This document shows positions 44,183 through 52,633 of a stretch of 64,000 nt of DNA, one piece after another. The notes under the pieces were generated by a model. The model saw only the letters and a program-made list of their open reading frames with translations, ran no database searches and had not been told where the DNA came from. The stretch lies in contig CAIKAC010000013.1 in the NCBI GenBank assembly GCA_903825305.1, positions 62,001-126,000 of the forward strand. Reading direction: 5' to 3'. Numbering within the stretch: the first letter of the stretch is position 1; each line of letters begins with the position of its first letter. The DNA is from an uncultured Actinomycetes bacterium (GTDB lineage Bacteria > Actinomycetota > Acidimicrobiia > Acidimicrobiales > RAAP-2). The position numbers and the translations under genes were made by a program.

Positions 44183-44886
44183 GTACCGCGGGAGCTCAGC
44201 GTCGCGCAAACTGCGCGGCGCAGGTCTTTGTCGATGACGTGGGTCATCCTGTGCTCACCGATAGCGATCGTCACCACTTGGTCAAGGTTCGGCGGCTTCG
44301 CGACGGGGAAGAAGTAGTTGCGAGCGATGGCCGCGGTAACTGGCGAGTTTGTGTGATGGCTGGTGAAGATCTCGACGCTGCTGGCGAATTGGAATTCGAA
44401 GAACGCAGCTCAACGTTTGGCGTGGCGATGGCGCCGGTTAAGGGAGATCGCTCTGAGTGGGCGGTTGCCAAACTCACCGAACTCGGTGTTGCTTCCATCA
44501 CGGCTTTGATCACTGAGCGCGGAGCGGTGCGCTGGGACGCCCATCAAGCCCACAAGGTGCTCGAGCGCTGGCGCCGCGTCAGCGTCGAGGCAGCGTGCCA
44601 ATCGCGCCAAGTTCACCTGCCCACCATTGAGGGACCCCTTCGAGTGAGCGATCTCAAGGGCCCCGGCGTGGCCATGGCGGCGCTCGGGGGAGCGGGTCTC
44701 ACCCAAGAGGTTTCCACCATCTTGGTAGGGCCTGAAGGAGGCTGGAGCGACGAGGAACTCAGTGCTGGTTTTGACCGTGTTGAGCTTGCCGGTGGGGTTC
44801 TGCGCACTGAGACGGCTGCCGTGGTGGCCGGTGCGCTTCTTGGGTGGCTTCGAGGCGGTACGGTTCCACTAAGTGATATTCGCTAG
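44179..44886 (+). CDS. rsmE: 16S rRNA m3U1498 methyltransferase RsmE
   Basis: A 235-residue SPOUT-class methyltransferase that methylates U1498 of 16S rRNA. An N-terminal PUA-like domain ([21 protein letters not shown]) is followed by [18 protein letters not shown], a substrate-binding [10 protein letters not shown] and the knotted SAM site [14 protein letters not shown] with LRTETA. It lies between dnaJ and the HIT gene, its start overlapping the dnaJ stop. Confidence 0.94.
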   Translation: MSTAGAQRRANCAAQVFVDDVGHPVLTDSDRHHLVKVRRLRDGEEVVASDGRGNWRVCVMAGEDLDAAGELEFEERSSTFGVAMAPVKGDRSEWAVAKLTELGVASITALITERGAVRWDAHQAHKVLERWRRVSVEAACQSRQVHLPTIEGPLRVSDLKGPGVAMAALGGAGLTQEVSTILVGPEGGWSDEELSAGFDRVELAGGVLRTETAAVVAGALLGWLRGGTVPLSDIR

Positions 44887-44901
44887 AGGAGAACGGACAC
44901 C

Positions 44902-45264
44902 TTGGTAACAGCCCCAGCAGACTGCTTGTTTTGCAAGATCCTTGCCGGCGAGATTCCTTCGACCCCGGTCTATGAGAATGACGCCGTCTACTGCTTCCGA
45001 GACATCGCCCCAACGGCGCCAACCCACGTGTTGGTTATTCCTCGTCGACACATCGAGAATGCCCATCACGTACAAGACAGCGATGCTGATGTGATGGCCG
45101 CCATGATGGGCGCAGCCCAAGAAGTTGCTCGCCTCGAAGGCATCGATGCTCCCGAGCGTGGGTATCGCTTGGTGATGAACGTAGGGGAAGATGCACAAAA
45201 CTCGGTGCCTCATCTCCACCTTCACGTGGTGGGTGGCCGCCACTTGGAATGGCCCCCCGGATGA
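44902..45264 (+). CDS. HIT-family hydrolase (HinT-like)
   Basis: A 120-residue histidine-triad protein. CLFCKILAGEIPSTPVYE at the N-terminus and the HLHLHVVGG triad near the C-terminus place it with HinT-type purine nucleoside phosphoramidases, which hydrolyse AMP-lysine and related adducts. The start is a TTG ten bases after AGGAG. It lies 15 bases behind rsmE and overlaps phoH by four bases. Confidence 0.93.
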   Translation: MVTAPADCLFCKILAGEIPSTPVYENDAVYCFRDIAPTAPTHVLVIPRRHIENAHHVQDSDADVMAAMMGAAQEVARLEGIDAPERGYRLVMNVGEDAQNSVPHLHLHVVGGRHLEWPPG

Positions 45265-46250
45265 GTAATTCGATTCGCAGTCAAGAGACCCCGAGCGGCG
45301 TGCCGGTGGCCATCACGGTCGTACCTCACGTTCATTTGATGGCGGCATTGTTGGGCCATCGCGACGAGTTGCTTCGCCAGGTAGAAAACGCCTTCCCAGA
45401 GTCGCGCATCACGGTGCAAGGAAACCAAATTGAGGTCATCGGCCCCAACGCTGAACAGATTGCTCGACTATTCGATGAGTTGGTGATTTTGCTCGAGACG
45501 GGCCAAACCCTTGACGCTGTCAAAGTTGAGCGCACGCTCGACATGGCCAGAGAAAACGTGCGGGCTTCAGAAGTCATGGGCACCACCGTGATGAAGTCCT
45601 CTCGCGGCAAACCCGTTCGTCCCAACACCGCAGGCCAGAAGCGCTACTGCGACGCCATTGGCGAGAACACCATCACCTTTGGTCTCGGACCTGCTGGTAC
45701 GGGAAAGAGCTACCTTGCGGTGGCACTCGCAGTGCAAGCCCTTCAGTCAAAGAAAGTGCAGCGCATTGTGCTGACGCGCCCCGCAGTTGAAGCCGGAGAG
45801 CGCTTGGGCTTTTTGCCTGGAGACATGATGGCCAAGGTGGATCCCTACTTGCGCCCGCTCTATGACGCGCTCTTTGACATGCTCGAACCAGAAGGTGCGC
45901 AACGGCTGATTGAGAAAGGGGCGATTGAAGTAGCACCCTTGGCGTTCATGAGAGGCCGTACCTTGAATTCGAGTTTCATTATTTTGGACGAAGCACAGAA
46001 CACCAGTCCCGAGCAGATGAAGATGTTCTTGACGCGTATCGGGTTTGGCTCCAAAGCCGTGATTACTGGTGACGCGAGCCAGGTGGACGTCCCCGGTGGG
46101 CGGTCCGGATTAGTCGGCCTCGAAGCGATCTTGGGTGATGTTGATGACATCGCCTTTGTCCACTTGACCAAGCGCGATGTTGTTCGCCACAAAATCGTGG
46201 CTGACATTGTGGATGCCTATGACCGCGCTGCTGAAAAGGATGCCCGTTGA
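45261..46250 (+). CDS. phoH: PhoH-like ATPase
   Basis: A 329-residue P-loop ATPase of the PhoH/YbeZ family. An N-terminal KH-like region (ITVQGNQIEVIG) precedes Walker A GLGPAGTGKSYLAVALAV and Walker B FIILDEAQNTSPEQMKMFL. YbeZ partners YbeY, and here ybeY follows directly. The start is the ATG at 45261 within the HIT stop (ATGA), not the frame start 12 bases earlier. It is probably an RNA helicase or chaperone in ribosome maturation. Confidence 0.94.
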   Translation: MSNSIRSQETPSGVPVAITVVPHVHLMAALLGHRDELLRQVENAFPESRITVQGNQIEVIGPNAEQIARLFDELVILLETGQTLDAVKVERTLDMARENVRASEVMGTTVMKSSRGKPVRPNTAGQKRYCDAIGENTITFGLGPAGTGKSYLAVALAVQALQSKKVQRIVLTRPAVEAGERLGFLPGDMMAKVDPYLRPLYDALFDMLEPEGAQRLIEKGAIEVAPLAFMRGRTLNSSFIILDEAQNTSPEQMKMFLTRIGFGSKAVITGDASQVDVPGGRSGLVGLEAILGDVDDIAFVHLTKRDVVRHKIVADIVDAYDRAAEKDAR

Positions 46251-46756
46251 ACATCGATGTGTTTGGCGCTGATGAACAGCAAGCGTTCGAGATTGATTTA
46301 GAGGTATACACGCAGCTGCTGGCCTTCGCCTTGGCAGCTGAAGGGGTTCGACCCCCCGCTGAGGTGAATCTGCTCTTCGTTGATGACGAAACGATTGCTG
46401 CCCTTAATGAATCGCACATGGGCAAGCAAGGCCCAACGGACGTCTTGAGTTTCCCCATTGATGACGAGCCAGTATCCCCTGGTCGCAGTCCCGATGCCGG
46501 GGCGCCGGGACCGGGTGGAGGCAGTGAAGCCGAGTCATTGCGATTGGTGGGGGACATCGTGATCGCCCCAGCGGTGGCTGCGGTGAATGCCGTTGAGCAT
46601 GACGTGAGCCTCGATGACGAATTGCGCTTGTTAGTGGTGCATGGAGCGCTGCATCTCTTGGGCTGGGATCACATGGCAGAACGCGAAGCAGAGGAGATGG
46701 AAGCCCGCGAACAGGTGCTGTTGCGCGAATTCGCCAAGGATCGAGCAGCTCAGTGA
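46247..46756 (+). CDS. ybeY: Endoribonuclease YbeY (rRNA maturation factor)
   Basis: A 169-residue zinc-dependent endonuclease. The metal motif is HGALHLLGWDHMAEREAEEM, with three His, preceded by NESHMGKQGPTDVLSFP. An 18-residue Pro/Gly-rich loop (about residues 84-101) is inserted between the two conserved blocks, as is common in high-GC actinobacteria. A TTG start overlaps the phoH stop, so it is translationally coupled. It helps mature 16S rRNA 3' ends. Confidence 0.94.
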   Translation: MNIDVFGADEQQAFEIDLEVYTQLLAFALAAEGVRPPAEVNLLFVDDETIAALNESHMGKQGPTDVLSFPIDDEPVSPGRSPDAGAPGPGGGSEAESLRLVGDIVIAPAVAAVNAVEHDVSLDDELRLLVVHGALHLLGWDHMAEREAEEMEAREQVLLREFAKDRAAQ

Positions 46757-48039
46757 TCGCTGCGAGTTTTAGTGGGGTAGATGTGGTCTACCTCGTCATT
46801 ATCATCGCGCTGCTCTTGGCCTCTGGAGCCCTAGCGGCAGCCGAGACGTCGCTGGTGCGCACCAACAAAGTCAAAGCGCGCAGTCTTCAAGAAGAGCGCC
46901 GACGAGGTGCCAAGGCACTCGTTGATCTGGTGGAGCACCCCGAGAAATTTTTGAACCCCGTGCTGCTGCTCGTACTGATTTGTCAGTTGGTATCAGCGAC
47001 CTTGATTGGTGTGTTGGCCGCCAATTGGCTGGGATCCTGGGGCGTGTTAGTTGCCACTGCTTTCGAAGTCGTGGTCATTTTCGTCTTTTTTGAGGCGGTA
47101 CCAAAGAACTGGGCCGTTCACCATCCCGAGCGAGCGGCCTTGGCCTCGGCTCCTGTCGTCAAAGCAGTCATCAACTTTCCGCTCATCAAAGCGATTTCTA
47201 CGGTGCTTATTGGTTTGGCGGACCTCATCTTGGGCCGTCGTGGCGACAATGCCCATATCTCGATGGTGACGGAATCGGAACTCCTCGCCATGGCCGATGT
47301 GGCACAAGCCGAATCAGTGATCGATTCTGAGGAGCGCGAATTCATTCACTCGGTCATTGACTTTGGCGACACGGTGGTGCGAGAGGTCATGGTGCCGCGA
47401 CCTGACATGGTGGCCTTAGAAAACACCATCACCGTGAGTGATGCACTGGTCGAGGCGCTCGAACTTGGCTTTTCGAGACTTCCCGTCTACGAAGAGTCCA
47501 TTGATGACGTCATTGGCATCGCCTACATACGAGATCTCATGCGACTCGAGCGAGATGGCCGCGGTGATGAGTTGGTCGCCGAGCACCTACGCAGCGCCAC
47601 CTTCGTTCCCGAGACCAAACCAGTGCCAGCCTTGTTGCGTGAGATGCAGCGCGAGCGAATCCACCTCGTCGTCATTGTTGACGAATATGGCGGCACCGCA
47701 GGCCTTGCCACTCTCGAAGATCTCATCGAGGAATTGATCGGTGAAATTGATGATGAGTTCGATAAGGCATCAGCGACGGCCACCAAAATCGACGAGCACA
47801 CCTTCTTGGTTCCCGGTCGGATGTCTATTGATGAGGTGGATGACTTGATCGGTCGAGAACTTCCCAAGGGCGGATTCGACACGGTCGGTGGATTATTGAT
47901 GGACCTCCTCGGTGCGTTCCCCGAAGCCGGTGAATCCGTCGACGCCCCGGGAGCAACGCTCACCGCCACGGAAATCGATGGTCGCAAAATTGAAACGGTG
48001 CAGATTGTGCTGATCGATGACTCAGAAGAGGATGCCTAG
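46753..48039 (+). CDS. CNNM/CorC-type CBS-domain membrane transporter
   Basis: A 428-residue protein: an N-terminal DUF21 region with three to four membrane helices (VYLVIIIALLLASGALAAAETS and following), two CBS domains starting near VREVMVPRPDMVALE, and a C-terminal CorC_HlyC domain (LVPGRMSIDEVDDLIG). CNNM/CorC proteins export magnesium and often neighbour ybeY and era. The GTG start overlaps the ybeY stop (GTGA). Its last base is shared with era's start region. Confidence 0.92.
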   Translation: MIAASFSGVDVVYLVIIIALLLASGALAAAETSLVRTNKVKARSLQEERRRGAKALVDLVEHPEKFLNPVLLLVLICQLVSATLIGVLAANWLGSWGVLVATAFEVVVIFVFFEAVPKNWAVHHPERAALASAPVVKAVINFPLIKAISTVLIGLADLILGRRGDNAHISMVTESELLAMADVAQAESVIDSEEREFIHSVIDFGDTVVREVMVPRPDMVALENTITVSDALVEALELGFSRLPVYEESIDDVIGIAYIRDLMRLERDGRGDELVAEHLRSATFVPETKPVPALLREMQRERIHLVVIVDEYGGTAGLATLEDLIEELIGEIDDEFDKASATATKIDEHTFLVPGRMSIDEVDDLIGRELPKGGFDTVGGLLMDLLGAFPEAGESVDAPGATLTATEIDGRKIETVQIVLIDDSEEDA

Positions 48040-48935
48040 TGCGATCTGGATTTGTTGCCGTGGTTGGTCGACCCAATGTTGGTAAATCAACCCTGGTTAA
48101 TGCCTTCGTTGGAGAGAAAGTAACCATCACCTCAGCGAAGCCCAACACCACCCGCCATCAAATCCGCGGCGTCTTTACCGACGAACGCGCCCAAGTGGTG
48201 TTCGTGGACACGCCCGGTATCCACCGCCCCAAGACCAAATTGGGTGAACGCCTCAATGACTCGGCCTATGCCGCATTCGAAGGCGTCGATCTCATCCTCG
48301 CGCTCGTCGAAGCGCACAGCGAGATTGGTCCCGGTGATCGTTTGGTGCTCGGCCACGCCCTTGAGGCCGCTCGTCGGTTCTCCCTGCCCCTTTTTGTGGT
48401 CGTCAACAAAGTTGATCGAGCTGGAGCTAACGGCACGGCTGATCAACTCATGAAGGTCAGTGCCGTTGTCGATGAACTCGGCCAGGGGGATCTTGTGGGG
48501 ATCGCAGCCGCGGTTGAGTATTTTCCGGTATCGGCTAAGAGTGGCAAAGGCGTAGAACGCCTCTTGGGCAGCATTATCGACCGTTTGGAAGATGGACCAG
48601 CGTTTTATCCCGAGGACATGGCGAGCGACCAAAGTGAAACCGACTGGATCGCTGAGCTCGTTCGCGAACAACTCCTGAGTCGCTGCCATGACGAATTACC
48701 ACACTCGATTTTCTGTCGCGTGACCGAATATGAACTACCAAGGATTCGGGTTGAAATTCTGGTGGAGCGCGACAGTCAAAAGGGCATCGTGATTGGCAAA
48801 GGTGGCGAACTCTTGAAAGAGGTGGGCATTGCCACAAGAAAGCAGTTGCCCGAAGGCGTCCATCTCGAACTTTACGTTCGTGTTGAGAAGGGTTGGCAGG
48901 GCCGCACCGAGGTGCTTGACCGCTTGGGCTTCTAG
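48039..48935 (+). CDS. era: GTPase Era
   Basis: A 298-residue ribosome-assembly GTPase. G1 GRPNVGKST, switch region TTRHQIRG, G3 DTPGIHRP, G4 NKVD and G5 VSAKSG are followed by a KH domain with KGIVIGKGGELLKEVG that binds the 16S rRNA 3' end, where YbeY also acts. It is the last gene of the operon starting at hrcA and overlaps the convergent helicase gene by four bases. Confidence 0.96.
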   Translation: MRSGFVAVVGRPNVGKSTLVNAFVGEKVTITSAKPNTTRHQIRGVFTDERAQVVFVDTPGIHRPKTKLGERLNDSAYAAFEGVDLILALVEAHSEIGPGDRLVLGHALEAARRFSLPLFVVVNKVDRAGANGTADQLMKVSAVVDELGQGDLVGIAAAVEYFPVSAKSGKGVERLLGSIIDRLEDGPAFYPEDMASDQSETDWIAELVREQLLSRCHDELPHSIFCRVTEYELPRIRVEILVERDSQKGIVIGKGGELLKEVGIATRKQLPEGVHLELYVRVEKGWQGRTEVLDRLGF

Positions 48936-50845
48936 TTCTGGGTGATTCGCGCCAAAAACGCGAGCACTTCATCTCGGTCGCGGGTTCGCTTGAGCGGCGG
49001 AAGCGCATTGAGCAGCACCTTGCGATAACTCGCCGTTGCGAGTCGATCATCGAGAATGGCCACGACGCCTTCGTCGCTGATGGATCGAATGAGGCGGCCT
49101 GCTCCTTGGGCGAGCAAAGTGGCAGCTCGAGGCAGGTCAATCACGCTGAACGCTCGCTGTTCGCCAACAGCCGCACGCCGCGCCTGGAGCAAGGGATCAT
49201 CGGGGCGACCGAAGGGGAGCCGGTCAATGACGACTACCGAGAGGCTTCTGCCCGGGACATCGAGCCCTTGCCACATGCCCATGGTGGCGAAGAGGCAGGC
49301 GTCCTCGTTGTCGCGGAAGCGTTCGATGAGTTGCGGGGCACTTGAAGCATCACGCTGCACCAAGATGGGGTGATCGACTGCTTGTTCGACGATGGACGAG
49401 ACAATGTCGAGGGCGCGATAGGACGTAAAGAGCGCAAGGGTGCGACCACCGGCGGCATTGATGAGACCAATGATTTCGGCCGCCATCTTTTCTTCGGCGT
49501 CTTTGGCTTTGCGATCGCCGAGGCCTTCGGGGACATAGAGCAATCCTTGATTGGCAAAATCAAATGGGCTGCCAGCATCAATCTGGCGAACTTCGCTTTC
49601 GTCGAGTCGAAGCCGCTCGGCGAAGCGAGGCGGGATGGTGGCCGACGTTAAGACGACGGTTGATTCAGCAAAGAGTTGTTCGTGCAGCAATGGGCCGACT
49701 TCAATGGGGGAGAGCACAAGGTGACGCTGGGAGCGAAATCCTTGCACCCAACACACCTCTCCTGGTCGCTGAGCGACGATGCGAGCTATTTCTTCTACCA
49801 GTGCCGTGGTCATCGCAATAGCTCGAGGCGCTTCGGTGTTGCTACTGGCATCGACGTTTCGAAGTGCGCTGAGCAGTTTGCGTAAGGCTTGGTCAGCCCG
49901 GTTAAGGATCGCAGCGAGATCAACATCGCGCGCCAGTGATACTGGTGCCGCATCAGGATGGGCAAGGAGGGCTTCGGCGAGATCGTCGCTCACCGCGATG
50001 ACGTCCGTGATGATGGTGGGATCGGCTTTGAGCATGGGTCGAGCCGTGGTCGCAACCGTACGAAGTCGGCTCGGAGCCAACTCTATGCCCAGACACTGGG
50101 TCATGACACCTTCGAGTTCATGGGCCTCATCAATGACGACGAGGTGGTGTTCAGGAAGCACCGATCCTTGGGCGGCAAGATCGGCGCCGAGGAGATGAAG
50201 GTTGGTAATGATGACGTCGGCCTCTCCCGCTTCGGCTCGGGCGCGTTCAGCAAAGCAACGAGAGCCTGACGGGCAGTTAAAGACTCCGGGACATTCTCGC
50301 GGCCCCACTGACACCATGGACCACGCCTTATCGCTGACGGGCTCTTCGAGGTCGGCGCGATCTCCCGATACCGTCTCTGATTCCCACGCCATGAGGCGCT
50401 TTACCTGAGGGACGAGGCGCTCTGATTCAGCGGCTGAGGCGTCTTGTTCGTCAAGGCTGGCCTGGAAGCCGCGAACGCCCAATTCGACGACCCGTTGCCT
50501 ACAGGCGTAATTCTGTCGGCCTTTGAGGACCGCCACGGAGGCGCCACCAAGTTCAGCGGCCACGAGTGGGGCGTCACGCTTGGCGAGTTGCTCTTGCAGG
50601 GCTTTCGTGGCGGTGGCGATGACTACCCGCTGGCCGGCTCGAATAGCGGGAACAAGATAGGCAAGAGATTTTCCCGTTCCCGTGCCGGCTTGGACGATGA
50701 GGTGTCGGTGTTCAGCGAAGGCATCTTCAACGGCTTCGGCCATTTCGACTTGACCTTTGCGCAGTTCGCCGCCTCCAGGGAGTGCTCCGGTGACGGCAGC
50801 AAGGTCCTCGGCAGGGGTGGTGGTGACTGGTGGGCGATTCGACAC
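48932..50845 (-). CDS. dinG: DinG-family ATP-dependent helicase
   Basis: A 637-residue XPD/DinG-like superfamily 2 helicase. Walker A is QAGTGTGKSLAYLVPAI; a four-cysteine iron-sulphur cluster region (YACRQRV, ECPGVFNCPSGSRCFAERA) lies between motifs Ia and II; motif II is VVIDEAHELEG. The C-terminal helicase domain contains TSYRALDIVS and WQGLDVPGRSLSVVVIDRLPF. The family unwinds DNA with 5'-3' polarity during repair. A TACGGT box lies nine bases before the GTG start, and AAGGA overlaps that spacer. Confidence 0.93.
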   Translation of the reverse strand: MSNRPPVTTTPAEDLAAVTGALPGGGELRKGQVEMAEAVEDAFAEHRHLIVQAGTGTGKSLAYLVPAIRAGQRVVIATATKALQEQLAKRDAPLVAAELGGASVAVLKGRQNYACRQRVVELGVRGFQASLDEQDASAAESERLVPQVKRLMAWESETVSGDRADLEEPVSDKAWSMVSVGPRECPGVFNCPSGSRCFAERARAEAGEADVIITNLHLLGADLAAQGSVLPEHHLVVIDEAHELEGVMTQCLGIELAPSRLRTVATTARPMLKADPTIITDVIAVSDDLAEALLAHPDAAPVSLARDVDLAAILNRADQALRKLLSALRNVDASSNTEAPRAIAMTTALVEEIARIVAQRPGEVCWVQGFRSQRHLVLSPIEVGPLLHEQLFAESTVVLTSATIPPRFAERLRLDESEVRQIDAGSPFDFANQGLLYVPEGLGDRKAKDAEEKMAAEIIGLINAAGGRTLALFTSYRALDIVSSIVEQAVDHPILVQRDASSAPQLIERFRDNEDACLFATMGMWQGLDVPGRSLSVVVIDRLPFGRPDDPLLQARRAAVGEQRAFSVIDLPRAATLLAQGAGRLIRSISDEGVVAILDDRLATASYRKVLLNALPPLKRTRDRDEVLAFLARITQN

Positions 50846-50854
50846 GGTCCTTGA

Positions 50855-50860
50855 ACCGTA
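50855..50860 (-). promoter_or_regulatory. -10 box upstream of dinG
   Basis: TACGGT on the minus strand, nine bases before the GTG at 50845. No actinobacterial LexA box (GAAC-N4-GTTC) is recognisable nearby. Confidence 0.4.
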
Positions 50861-50901
50861 GCGAATTCCTGAGCACTCACCAATGACCTCGCCTCACCAA
50901 C

Positions 50902-50907
50902 TAGCGT
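50902..50907 (+). promoter_or_regulatory. -10 box for a leaderless uppS transcript
   Basis: TAGCGT followed by six bases and the GTG start at 50914; no Shine-Dalgarno sequence is visible. Confidence 0.5.
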
Positions 50908-50913
50908 CAAAGC

Positions 50914-51678
50914 GTGCCTCGTGAGTCAAAACGACCATTCCAGACCTTTACTGATCCGACGATTCCCTCTGAGATCGACCCGTCGCGTATCCCGACCCAT
51001 GTGGCTTGCGTGATGGATGGGAACGGCCGCTGGGCCAACGCGAGAGGCCTCCCACGCACCGATGGCCACGCAGCTGGCGAAGAGGCGTTGGTCGACTGTG
51101 TCGATGGCGCTCTTGAGCTCGGCGTGTCCTGGCTGACGCTCTATGCCTTCTCTACCGAGAATTGGAAACGGCCGGTTGATGAGGTTCGATTTCTCATGGG
51201 CTTCAATGAGGGTTTGCTCATGCGTCGCCGCGATGAACTCAACGAAAAGGGTGTTCGCATTCAATTTGCAGGTCGTCGGGATTGGCGAGTGCCCAAGCGG
51301 GTCCTCAAACGCATGGATGAAGCAACGGAGCTCACGAAAAACAACCGACGCCTGACCTTGACCATGGCGTTTAACTACGGGGGCAGAGCTGAAATCGTCG
51401 ATGCGGTGAAGGCCATGGTGGCAGACGGCGTGAGTGCATCAAAAGTTTCGGAACAGCAGATTCGCAATTATCTCTACCATCCCGAGATGCCCGATCCCGA
51501 TTTGGTGGTACGAACCTCGGGTGAATATCGAATCTCGAACTTTTTGCTCTGGCAAATTGCATACTCAGAATTGACTTTTCCTGAGGTGCTGTGGCCAGAT
51601 TTTCGCCGCGCTGATCTCTATCAGGCGGTGTTGGAGTATCAGCAACGCGAACGTCGATACGGCGGATTGGAAACCTGA
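50914..51678 (+). CDS. uppS: Isoprenyl transferase (undecaprenyl diphosphate synthase type)
   Basis: A 254-residue cis-prenyltransferase that elongates allylic diphosphates with IPP to the polyprenyl carrier used for cell-wall and glycan synthesis. The catalytic VACVMDGNGRWANARGLPR, the TLYAFSTENWKRP strand and the C-terminal DLVVRTSGEYRISNFLLWQ and FPEVLWPDF motifs are intact. Product chain length cannot be told. It overlaps the following small membrane gene by one base. Confidence 0.96.
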   Translation: MPRESKRPFQTFTDPTIPSEIDPSRIPTHVACVMDGNGRWANARGLPRTDGHAAGEEALVDCVDGALELGVSWLTLYAFSTENWKRPVDEVRFLMGFNEGLLMRRRDELNEKGVRIQFAGRRDWRVPKRVLKRMDEATELTKNNRRLTLTMAFNYGGRAEIVDAVKAMVADGVSASKVSEQQIRNYLYHPEMPDPDLVVRTSGEYRISNFLLWQIAYSELTFPEVLWPDFRRADLYQAVLEYQQRERRYGGLET

Positions 51679-51908
51679 TGATCAAGTGGATTTTGGTGAC
51701 GCTTGGCCTGATCTTCCTTGTGGGTGTCTTTGGCACCGCGCTCTTCGTGCTTCACGGCCTCTTGGTGTTCTTGGTCGTGGTGGTTGCCCTCGTGTTGTTA
51801 ATTGGCATTGGCAACTACCTCAATTCCGTGCTGGGCATTAAATACAAGGCCCAGCAGTTCAATAATCCCCGTCGAGACCGGGATGCGAAGTCGGACGAGG
51901 CTCCGTGA
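51678..51908 (+). CDS. Small membrane protein between uppS and recO
   Basis: A 76-residue protein with two hydrophobic helices (ILVTLGLIFLVGVFGTALFV and LLVFLVVVVALVLLIGIG) and a charged tail (NNPRRDRDAKSDEAP). Its ATG shares bases with the uppS stop and its stop overlaps recO, so it is embedded in the operon and likely real. No family is recognised. Confidence 0.75.
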   Translation: MIKWILVTLGLIFLVGVFGTALFVLHGLLVFLVVVVALVLLIGIGNYLNSVLGIKYKAQQFNNPRRDRDAKSDEAP

Positions 51909-52633
51909 GCCAACGCCGCGATATCGGTATCGTTCTTCGAACTTACCGACTCGGTGAAGCAGATCGCATCGTGGTGATCATGACTCGCGAATATGGGAAA
52001 ATTCGCTGTGTTGCCAAAGGAGTTCGAAAAGTCGGATCTCGCTTTGGGGCCAGGTTGGAGCCCATCACCTATGTTGACGTAGCGTTTTGGAAGGGCCGGA
52101 GCGAATTGAGCGTGGTGAGCCAAGTCGAAGTGCTCGACCGATACAGCGCGATTCGAGAAGACTATGACCGGATGACCGCTTCGATGTCCATGCTCGAAGT
52201 CGTGGACCAGGTGGCCCAAGACAACCATCCCGATGAACGACTCCTCGAGACGTTGATCCGCGCCTTGGGGGTTCTCAATGATCCAACGAAAGATCCTCAG
52301 CTCGTTGCCGCGGCCTTTTTTCTCAGGGTTCTTGAACTCGATGGTGCTCGTCCCGAGGTTGAGCTGTGTGTGTCTTGTGGAGAGTCTGAAGAACTCGTCG
52401 CCTTTGATTTTCTAGAAGGAGGGGCGCTGTGTCGCAGCTGTCGGCGTGGTCGGCCACTCTCAGGCGAAGCGCTCGGGCTGTTGCGTCGGATTCTCGGTGG
52501 TGGACTGGGCGGTGTTTTGAGTGCCGAGGTGCCCGATGGAGCGGCCGAGGTACGGGCCATCAGCGTTGAAGCCATGGAAATTCACTTAGACCGCAGGCTC
52601 CGCAGCGTTCGCTCCCTAGGATCAGGGTCGTGA
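51905..52633 (+). CDS. recO: DNA repair protein RecO
   Basis: A 242-residue recombination mediator that loads RecA with RecF and RecR. The N-terminal OB fold opens with GIVLRTYRLGEADRIVVIMT and GKIRCVAKGVRK; a zinc finger of four cysteines (CVSCGE and LCRSCRR) is followed by a helical C-terminal domain. It starts with GTG overlapping the previous gene and overlaps the photolyase gene by four bases. Confidence 0.93.
   Translation: MSQRRDIGIVLRTYRLGEADRIVVIMTREYGKIRCVAKGVRKVGSRFGARLEPITYVDVAFWKGRSELSVVSQVEVLDRYSAIREDYDRMTASMSMLEVVDQVAQDNHPDERLLETLIRALGVLNDPTKDPQLVAAAFFLRVLELDGARPEVELCVSCGESEELVAFDFLEGGALCRSCRRGRPLSGEALGLLRRILGGGLGGVLSAEVPDGAAEVRAISVEAMEIHLDRRLRSVRSLGSGS

Noticed and set aside
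46498-46551. Pro/Gly-rich insert in YbeY considered as a frameshift or unusual feature
   Set aside because: The frame is unbroken and catalytic motifs follow; such inserts are common in actinobacterial YbeY.
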